A DNA stretch of 38,216 nt from an uncultured SAR116 cluster alpha proteobacterium (lineage in GTDB: Bacteria; Pseudomonadota; Alphaproteobacteria; Puniceispirillales; Marisalimonadaceae). The stretch lies in NCBI GenBank assembly GCA_902618025.1, contig CACMYY010000013.1, forward strand, positions 1-38,216. The letters run 5' to 3'. The notes beneath the pieces are model-generated. The model was not told the origin of the DNA. It saw nothing but the letters and a program-made list of their open reading frames with translations, and did not search any database. The translations under genes were made by a program, and so were the position numbers. Below are positions 1 to 8,815 of the stretch, piece by piece. Numbering within the stretch: the first letter of the stretch is position 1; each line of letters begins with the position of its first letter.

Positions 1-346
1 CATTTACTAATAAAGGTCGAATTCTTTCTATTGAATAAACTCTTCTTGACAAGATTGACAAAATAGATGTTTGGTAGCCAGAACCAGTTCCTATTTCTAA
101 AATGACTTCATTTCCTTTAAGTGATAAAGCCTCAGTCATCAAGGCAACTATATATGGCTGACTAATGGTCTGTTCAAAACCAATAGGTAAAGGGTTATTT
201 TCATATGCATAATCTATAAAGTTTGAGGGTAAAAAAATTTCTCTAGGAATTTTTTCAATTGCAGATAAAACGTTTTTTGAAGAAATACCCATAGATCTTA
301 ATTTCATAATTAAATTAGCTTTTTGAATTGTACTTTCAAAGATCAT
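1..346 (-). CDS. pcm: Protein-L-isoaspartate O-methyltransferase, C-terminus cut by window edge
   Basis: Repairs isoaspartyl residues in damaged proteins by SAM-dependent methylation in the cytoplasm. I translated the frame from the ATG at 344-346; about 115 residues are visible before the window edge. They contain the family block IGFEQTISQPYIVALMTEAL followed by the SAM-binding motif LEIGTGSGYQT, which is diagnostic for Pcm. The start overlaps the surE stop by 11 bases, so the two are probably translationally coupled. surE-pcm is a common bacterial pair (stationary-phase survival and protein repair). The C-terminal half lies outside the window, so intactness cannot be judged. Confidence 0.93.
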   Translation of the reverse strand, partial: MIFESTIQKANLIMKLRSMGISSKNVLSAIEKIPREIFLPSNFIDYAYENNPLPIGFEQTISQPYIVALMTEALSLKGNEVILEIGTGSGYQTSILSILSRRVYSIERIRPLLVN

Positions 347-1097
347 GATTTAATTTATTAAAAAATTCGTTATTATTTAAGTTAAAAGACAGTGGCGTTA
401 TAGATATTTTATTTTTTTGTAAACATTCTAAATCTGTATTGTTTAAAGATCTATGATCATTAATCATTCGTCCTATTCTGAAAGAATTAGAACCATTATC
501 AATGAAAATTTCATCAGCAATTTTTTGAGATGCTAAAGTTGTGAATGAACTTCTAATATTTTCTAAATTAAATGAAGTTATGTATGGAAAATTAACATTA
601 TAAAATTTAGGAGTTTGAGATTTTATTTTAAGTATGTAGTTAATGATTTCAAGACCTTTGGCTTGTGAACATTTATAAGAATTAATTGTATTATCACCAC
701 CATATTGGCTTAACGCAATTGAATCTATTTTTCTGACTGCTCCTTCCCATGCGGCAGCCACAGTACCAGAATAAGAAACTTCGTCTCCAATATTACTTCC
801 AGCATTTATACCACTAAGGATTAAATCAGGCTTATTTTTTTTAAATATATGATTAAGAGCAAATATCATACAATCAGTTGGTGTGCCTTCAACAATCCAA
901 AAATTTTTTGATATTTTTCTATAATTAATATTTTTTCTTATTGTTATAGATTTTGATTTAGCTGACTGATTTCTTTTAGGAGATACTATATATACATTAT
1001 CTGCTAGTTGCTCCGCAATATTTAAAAGAACTTTCAAGCCAACAGATTCATATCCATCATCGTTGGAAATAAGAATATTATTCAATTTTTTGTTCAT
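336..1097 (-). CDS. surE: 5'/3'-nucleotidase SurE
   Basis: Metal-dependent phosphatase acting on nucleoside monophosphates and short polyphosphate. At 253 residues it has the usual SurE length. The N-terminal metal motif ILISNDDGYESVG has the paired aspartates at about residues 13-14, and the second conserved block SGINAGSNIGDEVSYSGTV, which supplies active-site Ser/Asn residues, is present near residue 95. It begins four bases after the serS stop and ends inside the pcm start, so it sits in the middle of a tightly packed serS-surE-pcm transcription unit. Nothing looks degenerate. Confidence 0.96.
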   Translation of the reverse strand: MNKKLNNILISNDDGYESVGLKVLLNIAEQLADNVYIVSPKRNQSAKSKSITIRKNINYRKISKNFWIVEGTPTDCMIFALNHIFKKNKPDLILSGINAGSNIGDEVSYSGTVAAAWEGAVRKIDSIALSQYGGDNTINSYKCSQAKGLEIINYILKIKSQTPKFYNVNFPYITSFNLENIRSSFTTLASQKIADEIFIDNGSNSFRIGRMINDHRSLNNTDLECLQKNKISITPLSFNLNNNEFFNKLNHDL

Positions 1098-1101
1098 GTA
1101 A

Positions 1102-2391
1102 TCAATTTAATGCTTCAATTTTTTTAATTCCCTTCATATAGGGCACAAGAACATCAGGAACAACTACGGATCCGTCACTTTGCTGGTAATTTTCTAATAT
1201 GGCTATTATTGTTCTACCGATTGCTAAACCAGAACCATTAAGTGTATGCAAAAATTCTATTTTATTTGTTTCTTTATCCTTAAATTTGGCATTCATTCTC
1301 CTTGCTTGAAAATCTCCACAATTAGAGCAAGATGAAATTTCTCTGTACATACCTTTTCCAGAATTTTGTCCAGGAAGCCAAACTTCTAGATCAAATGTCT
1401 TTTTAGCTGAAAAACCAACATCTCCTGAACATAACTTCATAATTCTATATGGTAATTCTAATTTTTTTAAAATAGTTTCTGCACAAGAAACTAAGTTGTT
1501 CAATTCTTCATCAGAATTAATTGGATTTGTTATAAAAACCATTTCAACTTTTGAAAATTGATGTTGACGTATCATTCCCCTAGTATCAGTGCCAGCAGCG
1601 CCAGCTTCAGATCTAAAACAAGGAGTATTGGCAACAAATCTTAATGGTAGACTATATTTATCAAGAATTTCGTCCCTTACAATATTAGTTAATGGGACTT
1701 CAGCAGTAGGAATTAACCATCTTTTGTCTGTAGTACAAAATAAATCCTCAGTAAATTTAGGAAGTTGACCAGTGCCAAACAGTGCATCATCTTTTACGAT
1801 ATAGGGAGGAGAGATTTCTTCAAAACCAAAATTTTTTACATGAATGTCTATCATAAATGCAGATAGAGCTCTTTCAAGCAAAGCTAATTTTCCTCTTAAT
1901 AAAACGAACCTAGATCCTGATATCTTCACACCTGTTTTGAAATCAAGTTGCTTTAGTTTTTCACCAATCTCCACATGGTCTAAAGGTTCAAAAGAAAATT
2001 TTGGTTTTGTTCCCCACTCTTTAATTAATTTATTTTCATTTTCATTATCCCCATCAGGAACATCATCATCTAAACTGTTTGGTAATACTTTTAAAATATC
2101 ATTAAGTTCAACAGATTTTTTTTTTATTTCTTGATCTATTATTGTTAATTCAGACTTGAAATTAGAAATGTATTTTTTTAGTTCTGATACATCTTTACCT
2201 TCAGATAATAGTTTTCCAATTTCTTTTGAACTATTATTTCTTTGTTCTTGTATAACTTGTATTTCTGCTTGTTGTTTTCTAATTGCTTCGTCAATTTCCA
2301 GAATTGAAGATATATCTATATTTAAACCTCTACGATACATTTGTTTTTGAAATTTTTCAGGATTTTTTCTTATAAATTTTATATCATGCAT
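1102..2391 (-). CDS. serS: Seryl-tRNA synthetase
   Basis: Class II aminoacyl-tRNA synthetase charging tRNA-Ser (and tRNA-Sec where present). 429 residues, full length. Residues about 1-110 form the N-terminal coiled-coil arm that grips the tRNA long variable arm, followed by the catalytic core. Motif 2 (TPCFRSEAGAAGTDTRG) is at about 257-272 and motif 3 (NGSGLAIGRTIIAILEN) near 386-402. It lies downstream of tatC with a 13-base gap and upstream of surE with four bases. The order tatABC-serS-surE-pcm is classic for Alphaproteobacteria. Confidence 0.97.
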   Translation of the reverse strand: MHDIKFIRKNPEKFQKQMYRRGLNIDISSILEIDEAIRKQQAEIQVIQEQRNNSSKEIGKLLSEGKDVSELKKYISNFKSELTIIDQEIKKKSVELNDILKVLPNSLDDDVPDGDNENENKLIKEWGTKPKFSFEPLDHVEIGEKLKQLDFKTGVKISGSRFVLLRGKLALLERALSAFMIDIHVKNFGFEEISPPYIVKDDALFGTGQLPKFTEDLFCTTDKRWLIPTAEVPLTNIVRDEILDKYSLPLRFVANTPCFRSEAGAAGTDTRGMIRQHQFSKVEMVFITNPINSDEELNNLVSCAETILKKLELPYRIMKLCSGDVGFSAKKTFDLEVWLPGQNSGKGMYREISSCSNCGDFQARRMNAKFKDKETNKIEFLHTLNGSGLAIGRTIIAILENYQQSDGSVVVPDVLVPYMKGIKKIEALN

Positions 2392-2404
2392 TAAAAAAAC
2401 TCTT

Positions 2405-3184
2405 TTACTTACTTTTACTTAGAAATTTAGAAAAAATTATAGATACTTCGTATAAAGCGATAATTGGTAATGCGAGTAAAATTTGTGAAATAACATCTGG
2501 TGGTGTAAGTATCGCTGCAATAACAAAAGCCGTTAAAATTGCATACTTTCTCTTACTCGCCAAGTCATCTGGTGTGATAATACCTGTTTTGACTAACAAT
2601 AATAAAATGACTGGTAATTCAAAACATAATCCAAAAGCAAAAATCAGTTTCATAATTAATGAAAGGTATTCTGATATTCTTGGTTCTAATTCTATTGGTA
2701 GAGAACCGTCTACACTATTAACTTGAAAAGAAAGAAAGAAATCCCATGCAAGTGGTATGACAATATAATAGACCATAGCTGCACCTGCTATAAACAAGAT
2801 AGGTGTGGCCAACAGAAAAGGAAGAAAAGCTTGTTTTTCGTTTTTATATAAACCTGGCGCAACAAATCTCCATATTTGAATTAAAAAAATAGGTAAAGAA
2901 ACACATAAAGATATAAAAAAAGCAACTTTGACCTGTGTAAAAAAACCTTCATGAAGAGCAGTAAAAATCATTCTTCCACCGTTTTCAAGTATTTGAGTAG
3001 CAAGTGGGGCTTGCAAAAACATATAAACAATATCAGCGAGATTTTGATTATCTTCTGTAAATTTGATGAAGCAGAGGAAAAATAAAAATAAAAATGCACA
3101 AAATGAAACTAATAGTCTATTTCTTAGCTCAATAAGGTGGTCTAATAATGTCATATTTTGTTCAGGATTTTTGGCTTTGCTCAT
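2405..3184 (-). CDS. tatC: Twin-arginine translocase subunit TatC
   Basis: Polytopic inner-membrane receptor for twin-arginine signal peptides of folded exported proteins. 259 residues with six predicted membrane segments. The N-terminal family block LLDHLIELRNRLL is at about residues 13-25, the periplasmic loop containing HEGFF at about 78-82, and the conserved VAPGLYKNEKQAFLPF block around 107-122, all diagnostic for TatC. It follows tatB after 14 bases and is clearly part of a tatABC operon. Confidence 0.96.
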   Translation of the reverse strand: MSKAKNPEQNMTLLDHLIELRNRLLVSFCAFLFLFFLCFIKFTEDNQNLADIVYMFLQAPLATQILENGGRMIFTALHEGFFTQVKVAFFISLCVSLPIFLIQIWRFVAPGLYKNEKQAFLPFLLATPILFIAGAAMVYYIVIPLAWDFFLSFQVNSVDGSLPIELEPRISEYLSLIMKLIFAFGLCFELPVILLLLVKTGIITPDDLASKRKYAILTAFVIAAILTPPDVISQILLALPIIALYEVSIIFSKFLSKSK

Positions 3185-3198
3185 ATCATTATTTAAAA

Positions 3199-3561
3199 TT
3201 ATAAATTTTTAATTTTTGAATTAGATTTTTTTACTGTTTTTTTATTATTAGCATTTTTTATATCATCGACATCATTTTTTATTGATTTTATATTAACATC
3301 GTCTTTTAATTCTTTTATTTCACTTACATGGTCATCGATTAGGTATTCTTTATCAATTTTATTAACTTCTTTTCTTAAATCGGAAATTTCAGATTCGTTT
3401 GCTAGATCATCAATTCCTGAATGAAATTGTGAAGCCATAGATTTTATTTTTCTTATAAAAGATGTAATTGATCTAAGAACTTTTGGTAAATCTTTTGGAC
3501 CAACCACTATAAGCAACACAAAAGAGATTAAAAGAAACTCTGGGAAACCAATATCAAGCAT
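3199..3561 (-). CDS. tatB: Twin-arginine translocase subunit TatB
   Basis: Single-span membrane protein that forms the Tat receptor complex with TatC. 120 residues. An N-terminal hydrophobic segment (about 5-20) is followed by the conserved hinge VGPKDLPKVLRS and an amphipathic helix. The rest is charged and low in complexity (Lys/Asp/Asn-rich), as is usual for TatB tails. The GP(K)DLP hinge separates it from TatA, whose hinge is FGGKGKL here. It sits between tatA (15-base gap) and tatC (14-base gap). Confidence 0.93.
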   Translation of the reverse strand: MLDIGFPEFLLISFVLLIVVGPKDLPKVLRSITSFIRKIKSMASQFHSGIDDLANESEISDLRKEVNKIDKEYLIDDHVSEIKELKDDVNIKSIKNDVDDIKNANNKKTVKKSNSKIKNL

Positions 3562-3576
3562 TAAATATAACTTTAC

Positions 3577-3828
3577 TTAAGATTTGTTTTTAACAGCTTG
3601 TTTCTTTTTTGCTGTTTTTTTAACAGTCTTTTTTTTAGGCTTATTTTTTGTTTCAGCAATAACCTCTATTTCTTCATCATTTTCTTTGTTAGACTTAACT
3701 TGATCTTTGAAATTTTTTAAACCTTTACCAAAGTCTCCCATTATACTTGATAATTTACCTTTACCGCCAAATAAAATTAAAACAACAATTAATACAATAA
3801 TCCAATGCCAAATACTAAATGCACCCAT
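3577..3828 (-). CDS. tatA: Twin-arginine translocase pore subunit TatA
   Basis: Small membrane protein that oligomerises to form the Tat conduit. 83 residues: one N-terminal membrane helix starting [15 protein letters not shown], the hinge FGGKGKL, the amphipathic helix with the family block [12 protein letters not shown], then a tail dominated by lysine. The start is supported by AGGAG about ten bases upstream. An 80-base gap separates it from the upstream ABC ATPase, larger than most gaps here, so tatABC may have its own promoter in that interval. Confidence 0.95.
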   Translation of the reverse strand: MGAFSIWHWIIVLIVVLILFGGKGKLSSIMGDFGKGLKNFKDQVKSNKENDEEIEVIAETKNKPKKKTVKKTAKKKQAVKNKS

Positions 3829-3869
3829 GATACAAATCTCCTATTTAAAATACTTTAAATTAAGAATAC

Positions 3870-3881
3870 ATTACATGTAAT
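3870..3881. promoter_or_regulatory. 12-base perfect palindrome upstream of tatA
   Basis: ATTACATGTAAT is a perfect palindrome in the 80-base gap between the ABC ATPase stop and the tatA start. An operator is one possibility. AT-rich sequence throws up short palindromes by chance, and I see no second copy, so this is only a pointer. Confidence 0.2.
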
Positions 3882-3908
3882 TCGTTTTTTTTTATATACA
3901 AAAATTAT

Positions 3909-4985
3909 TTATTGCTCAAAGATAAAAATTTGTGACGGATCAGTTTCAACAATTACTTTTTCATCAACTTTAAAAAAATTAAGTCCAGGAATTCTTGCAT
4001 GGATATGAAAATTTAATTTATCAGCTTTTAATGATAAGTGAACTAAACTTGAACCAGCAAGTAATCTTGCTTCCATAACATATCCATAATATGAAGATTT
4101 TATAAAATTTGTTTTATCTTTTGCATTTAAATTAATTTTAGTTGCTGAATACAACTTAATTGCTTCGTCTCTTACAACAATTTTTACTTCTTTATTATTA
4201 AATTTTTGAGAACAATTAAAAGTACCAAGTACAGTTCTAACAGAACCTTCTTTAACAATTCCTTCAAGTATATTTATTTCTCCAAAAAACTCAGCTATGA
4301 AAGCTGATTTTGGACGTAAGTATAGATCTATAGGACTTCCAAATTGTTCAATACATCCATTATTTAAGACACCAATTTTATCAGACATAAACATTGCCTC
4401 TTCTGGATCGTGAGTTACTAATAATGCTGATATTTTGTGTTCTCTTAAAATATGTAGCATTTGGTCTCTAATTTTTTCCTTTAATCTTGAATCTAAATTT
4501 GAATAAGGTTCATCTAAAAAAATAATTTTAGGATCAGAAGCCATAGCTCTTACTAATGCAACTTGTTGTTGTTGTCCACCTGACAATTCATGTGGATAGT
4601 TATTTGCTAGATTTGCAATATCAATTTCATCCATTAAGTGTTGGATTTTTTCTGTATTTTTTTCTATGTATTTTTTTTTTATTCCAAAAAAAATATTTTC
4701 TATAACCGTTAAGTGAGGAAATAATGCACAATCCTGAAAAACATATCCAATCTGTCTTTTCTCAGAATTTAAATGAAAATTGAAAGAAGAAACAAGCTCA
4801 TCATTTAATTTGATTTCGCCCTTTTGAAGTTTTTCTATTCCACTTGCTAATTTGAGTAATGTTGTTTTTCCACATCCAGAAGGACCTAACAAGGAAACTA
4901 CTTCTCCTGCTTGAAGTTTCATAGAAAAGTCATTCAAAATTATTTTTTTGTCATATTTATGTGAAATATTCAAAAATTCTAGCAA
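3909..4985 (-). CDS. ABC transporter ATP-binding protein, FbpC/PotA type
   Basis: Cytoplasmic ATPase of an importer of the ferric-iron/spermidine/putrescine class. 358 residues: Walker A GPSGCGKT at 34-41, Q-loop YVFQD near 81-85, signature LSGGQ at 134-138, Walker B IIFLDEP at 154-160, H-loop VTHDPEEAM, then a TOBE-like C-terminal regulatory region from about 240. Just after the signature, the usual GGQQQRVAL reads GGQQQQVAL, with Gln at 141 in place of a widely conserved Arg. No permease or binding-protein gene is adjacent, so its partners must be encoded elsewhere. It sits between scpB and tatA, where these genes are usually neighbours in Alphaproteobacteria. The substrate cannot be assigned; ferric iron is a guess from similarity. 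Confidence 0.88.
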   Translation of the reverse strand: MLEFLNISHKYDKKIILNDFSMKLQAGEVVSLLGPSGCGKTTLLKLASGIEKLQKGEIKLNDELVSSFNFHLNSEKRQIGYVFQDCALFPHLTVIENIFFGIKKKYIEKNTEKIQHLMDEIDIANLANNYPHELSGGQQQQVALVRAMASDPKIIFLDEPYSNLDSRLKEKIRDQMLHILREHKISALLVTHDPEEAMFMSDKIGVLNNGCIEQFGSPIDLYLRPKSAFIAEFFGEINILEGIVKEGSVRTVLGTFNCSQKFNNKEVKIVVRDEAIKLYSATKINLNAKDKTNFIKSSYYGYVMEARLLAGSSLVHLSLKADKLNFHIHARIPGLNFFKVDEKVIVETDPSQIFIFEQ

Positions 4986-5007
4986 TATTTAAATCCAAAT
5001 AATTAAT

Positions 5008-5604
5008 TTATATTTCATCTTCGGATTGATCATTAAAAATAACTTTGTTTTTATCAAGTAAACCTGAATTTTTAAGATCCTCAATCCCCGGGAGATCTCT
5101 GATATTTTTAAGATTAAAATAATCTAAAAACAAATTTGTAGTTTTCCACGTAAGTGGATTTCCTGGAGTTGATTTCCTATATCCAGGTTGAATCCATTGT
5201 AACTCTAATAATACATCAAGGGTTCCTCTACTAAGAGATACTCCACGAATGTTTTCTATTTCTGAACGTGTAATTGGTTGATGATAGGCAATAATTGCTA
5301 GAGTTTCAGTTGCTGCACGCGATAATGGTTTTGGAACAATTTTTTCAATATTTAAAAACTCCGAAACATCTAAAGATGTTCTAAATGCGTATGTATCATT
5401 AATAACATACAAATTAATTCCGCTTGAGAGGTATTTTTTTTCTAAGTTAGATAGAATTTTATTTAATATGTTTTTATCTATTATTCGTTTTAATAATTCA
5501 TTATAAGGCACTGGGTCGGAAGAAGAAAAAATAAGAGCTTCGACTACTTTCTGCTTCAATACAAAATCATAATTTTTATCATTATTTTCTTTAAAATTTT
5601 TCAT
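5008..5604 (-). CDS. scpB: Segregation and condensation protein B
   Basis: ScpB is the winged-helix kite subunit that, with ScpA, binds SMC for chromosome condensation. 198 residues. The N-terminus reads VVEALIFSSSDPVPYNELL, the typical ScpB opening, and the second winged helix carries the strong family block LAIIAYHQPITRSEIENIRG followed by a GYRKSTPGNPL loop. The C-terminal motif LRDLPGIEDL (here IRDLPGIEDL) is also typical. It lies 42 bases after scpA. Confidence 0.95.
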   Translation of the reverse strand: MKNFKENNDKNYDFVLKQKVVEALIFSSSDPVPYNELLKRIIDKNILNKILSNLEKKYLSSGINLYVINDTYAFRTSLDVSEFLNIEKIVPKPLSRAATETLAIIAYHQPITRSEIENIRGVSLSRGTLDVLLELQWIQPGYRKSTPGNPLTWKTTNLFLDYFNLKNIRDLPGIEDLKNSGLLDKNKVIFNDQSEDEI

Positions 5605-5646
5605 AAATTTACCTAAAATTAATCTTTTAAACCATAAAAATTTAGT

Positions 5647-6393
5647 TTATTTTGAATGTAATAAGACGTTATCATTAAAACTATCTTGTCTTAATTGTAA
5701 ACTACCTTCTTTAACAAGCTCAAGAGAGGCAACGAAATGAGAAGCTAGGGCTGATTTCCTTTCTAACTTATTTATGAGATTGTTTGGAATAAAATCTAAA
5801 AGATCTCTCCAGTCTTTTGAATGTTTAAAAAAACTTTTAAGAGTATTTAATGCATATTCAACTGAATATAATTGAGTATCTGCAATTGTAATAGATTTAT
5901 TATTGTTAAACGTAATAATTTGACCATAAGTTTTGATCAAATCATATAAACTTGAATTATATTGGTTTTTTTTATATATGCCAAAAATTTCTGGATTACC
6001 TCTTTTAAAAAAATGGGTCCCTAATTTATATCTCTTAAAAAGAAGCTTAGATACTTTTTGCATACCTTCCAATCGTTTTAATTTAAATTCTAGTAATTCT
6101 GATATTTCTTCTGAAGTAACAGACATATCTTCGGTTTCATCAGGCAATAAAAGTTTTGATTTTAAAAATGCTAACCAAGCTCCCATTACTAAATATTCTG
6201 CAGCAATATCAATGTCTTTCTTTATAAAATGATCTAAAAATTCAAGATATTGTTCTGCTAATTTTAGTATTGATAATTTGGTTAAATCAATTTTATGATC
6301 CCTAGCTAAATTTAAAAGAAGATCTATTGGCCCTTCAAATCCATCAAGTGAAAGACTTAAAATATCATTTTTTTTAGAACTTAATTTTAACAT
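5647..6393 (-). CDS. scpA: Segregation and condensation protein A
   Basis: Kleisin subunit of the SMC-ScpAB condensin complex. 248 residues, normal length. The N-terminal signature FEGPIDLLLNLARDHKIDL is followed by AAEYLVMGAWLAFLKSKLLLP, both hallmarks of ScpA. Its start abuts the stop of the upstream SPOR gene with no intervening base. In many Alphaproteobacteria nagZ lies between the SPOR gene and scpA; it is absent here. Confidence 0.95.
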   Translation of the reverse strand: MLKLSSKKNDILSLSLDGFEGPIDLLLNLARDHKIDLTKLSILKLAEQYLEFLDHFIKKDIDIAAEYLVMGAWLAFLKSKLLLPDETEDMSVTSEEISELLEFKLKRLEGMQKVSKLLFKRYKLGTHFFKRGNPEIFGIYKKNQYNSSLYDLIKTYGQIITFNNNKSITIADTQLYSVEYALNTLKSFFKHSKDWRDLLDFIPNNLINKLERKSALASHFVASLELVKEGSLQLRQDSFNDNVLLHSK

Positions 6394-7062
6394 TTAACTT
6401 TTATTTACTTGAAGAATACATACAATATCTTCTTTTTGAAACTTTTTACACAATTTTAAGCCCTTTTCTTTTTTCATTAAAGTTGTCCAAACTCTATAAA
6501 ATATTAAATTGTCATCATTTTTATGAGAAAATATTTCAACCTTTATTTGCTTTAATATGTATTTGAATTTTTTCTCAATATTTATTTTTGCTAATTTTGC
6601 TTTATCAAGATTTCTAAATGACCCAAATTGTACTCGATACAAAATATTACTTTTTTTCTTTTCACTCGCTTTGTTCGTTTTTTGATTGTTTAATTTATCT
6701 TTTGGTAATTTTTCATATATTTTAGCGTTCTTTGTTACTTTATAAGTATTTTTTTTTAATGATTTGTTTTCAATTTCATTAACCTCTAATGGTAAGAGTT
6801 CAGGTTTTGTTGGCTTAGGTCTAAATTTTTCATTATTAATCAATGCGTCTTTGTTATTTAAAATTTCAATATCAAGATTTGATATCTTTTCTCCGCCCAT
6901 ATTCTTTGGTTTAATAATAATATCTTCATTATCTGGCCCTAAAACGATTAATTTATCATTATCATTTTGTTGAAAAAAAATTTTTAAGGCAAAAAGACTA
7001 ATTGAAAAGCAAAGCCCAACACTTAAAAATATAATTGAAAATATCTTCAAGTAATTGTTCAT
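6394..7062 (-). CDS. SPOR-domain membrane-anchored protein
   Basis: Probable cell-envelope protein that binds denuded peptidoglycan glycan strands through its SPOR domain. I place the start at the ATG at 7060-7062 (MNNYLKIFS), giving 222 residues; a longer frame would overlap argS by 23 bases, whereas this start lies five bases after the argS stop. A single N-terminal membrane segment (about residues 5-28) is followed by a long charged low-complexity linker, then a SPOR domain from about residue 143 starting YRVQFGSFRNLDKA and ending at the C-terminus. The place next to argS is the conserved alphaproteobacterial location for this protein. Confidence 0.87.
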   Translation of the reverse strand: MNNYLKIFSIIFLSVGLCFSISLFALKIFFQQNDNDKLIVLGPDNEDIIIKPKNMGGEKISNLDIEILNNKDALINNEKFRPKPTKPELLPLEVNEIENKSLKKNTYKVTKNAKIYEKLPKDKLNNQKTNKASEKKKSNILYRVQFGSFRNLDKAKLAKINIEKKFKYILKQIKVEIFSHKNDDNLIFYRVWTTLMKKEKGLKLCKKFQKEDIVCILQVNKS

Positions 7063-7066
7063 CAAT

Positions 7067-8800
7067 CTACATCTCAAATATTGGCTCAATTTTAAGGATA
7101 CTTAATCCTTTTCTTATTGTTAAAGCAACAACTTTCACTAATGATAATCTTGCATTGGTTAATTCTAAATCATCTTCAACAATAAATTTAATATTATTAT
7201 CTTTTCCCTTATTCCATAGACTATGGAAAATACTTGATAATTCAATTAAATAGTAACAAATCCTGTGAGGTTCATGATTTTTAGCAGCAAGCTCTAAAGT
7301 TCTAGGCCACAAGGCTATGAATTTAATAAGTTCAATTTCGTGGACATCTTTTAGGCGTTTTGGATTTTTTAAAATTAGTTCTTTTTCATTGACTTTTGAA
7401 GATCTAAAAATAGATTTACAACGTGCATGAGCATACTGAACGTAAAATACCGGATTTTCTTTTGATTTTTCCATTACTTTTTTAAAATCAAAATCTAAAG
7501 ATTGGTCGTTTCTTCTAGTAAGCATAATAAATCTTAGAACATCTTTACCTACAGCATTTACAACATCGGATAAAGTTACGAAGTTACCTTTTCTCTTGCT
7601 CATTTTCATTGGTTTTCCATCTTCCAAAAGATTTACCAATGCACAAACTTTAGTATCAATTTCTACAGATCCATTAGATAAAGCACTAACTGCAGCATTT
7701 ATCCTTGAAATATAACCTATATGGTCTGCGCCTAGAACATTAATTAAATCACCTTTAGTTCTATTCATTTTATCTAAATGATAAGCCATGTCAGTTGCAA
7801 AATAAGTCCAAGTTCCGTCTGATTTTTTAAGAGCTCTATCCGCATCATCTCCATACTGGGATGATTTAAATAAAAGTTGTTCTCTTTTTTCCCAATTTTT
7901 AGCGTCAGCACCTTTAGGTGGATCTAGAACGCCATAAAAAATAAGATTTTTGCTTTCAAGAATTTTTATAATTTCATTTAACAAATGTCCTGATATAATT
8001 TTTTTTTCACTGGTAAAAACATCCATTTTTATTCCTAATTTAAGAAGATCATTTTTAATCATTTCCATAATTACTTCTATTGAAACGGATCTAACTTTTT
8101 CAAAAACTTTTTTTTGATCATCTAGTTGCAATTTATCTCCATACTTTTCATAAAGAGTTTTACCTACTTCTTTTAAATATTCACCTGGATAAAGACCTTC
8201 TGGGATATCAATTGTTTTATTTGTTATTTGTTCATTATATCTTAACAAAGATGAATCTACTAATTTTTCGATTTGATTTCCTGCATCATTAATATAGTAC
8301 TCTCTAGTAACTGAGTATCCCACTTCAGTTAAAAGCGATGCAAGAGCATCTCCAAAAACAGCACCTCTTGCGTGACCAGCATGAAGAGGTCCAGTAGGAT
8401 TGGCAGAGATATATTCAATGTTAATATTTTTTCCGTTTCCTATTTCTAATTTATCCCAATTTTCTATGTTTTGTAGTAAATTACTAATAAAATCTGTCCA
8501 TATATGTTGTTTAAAAGTAATATTAATAAAACCAGGTCCAGCCACATTTACATTAGCTACATCTGGAAAATTTAAGATGTAAACTTTCAAATGATTTGCT
8601 ATTATTTTTGGACTTAATTTTAAATCTTTACTTAAAATCATTGCTAAATTTGTAGACATATCTCCATTGATTGAATTTTTTGGAGGTTCTAGAGTTAACT
8701 TTTTAAGTATATCATCGACTTTAAAAGAATATTTAAAATCTGATTTAAATTTCTCAAGCGCTTCAATCAAATAGTTAAAATACAATTTGTAAATATTCAT
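7067..8800 (-). CDS. argS: Arginyl-tRNA synthetase
   Basis: Class I synthetase charging tRNA-Arg. 577 residues, full length. The ArgRS N-terminal add-1 domain occupies about residues 1-100. The HIGH-type signature HAGH at 140-143 lies inside SANPTGPLHAGHARG, and the KMSKR signature is at 399-403 (KMSKRKGNF), followed by the helical anticodon-binding domain. It follows dgt after a 15-base gap and precedes the SPOR gene by four bases, suggesting one transcript from dgt. Confidence 0.97.
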   Translation of the reverse strand: MNIYKLYFNYLIEALEKFKSDFKYSFKVDDILKKLTLEPPKNSINGDMSTNLAMILSKDLKLSPKIIANHLKVYILNFPDVANVNVAGPGFINITFKQHIWTDFISNLLQNIENWDKLEIGNGKNINIEYISANPTGPLHAGHARGAVFGDALASLLTEVGYSVTREYYINDAGNQIEKLVDSSLLRYNEQITNKTIDIPEGLYPGEYLKEVGKTLYEKYGDKLQLDDQKKVFEKVRSVSIEVIMEMIKNDLLKLGIKMDVFTSEKKIISGHLLNEIIKILESKNLIFYGVLDPPKGADAKNWEKREQLLFKSSQYGDDADRALKKSDGTWTYFATDMAYHLDKMNRTKGDLINVLGADHIGYISRINAAVSALSNGSVEIDTKVCALVNLLEDGKPMKMSKRKGNFVTLSDVVNAVGKDVLRFIMLTRRNDQSLDFDFKKVMEKSKENPVFYVQYAHARCKSIFRSSKVNEKELILKNPKRLKDVHEIELIKFIALWPRTLELAAKNHEPHRICYYLIELSSIFHSLWNKGKDNNIKFIVEDDLELTNARLSLVKVVALTIRKGLSILKIEPIFEM

Positions 8801-8815
8801 TAACTCAAAATCTTT

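Noticed and set aside
1844-2350. Plus-strand open frames within serS
   Set aside because: They lie antisense to a complete, well-conserved synthetase gene and show no recognisable protein features.
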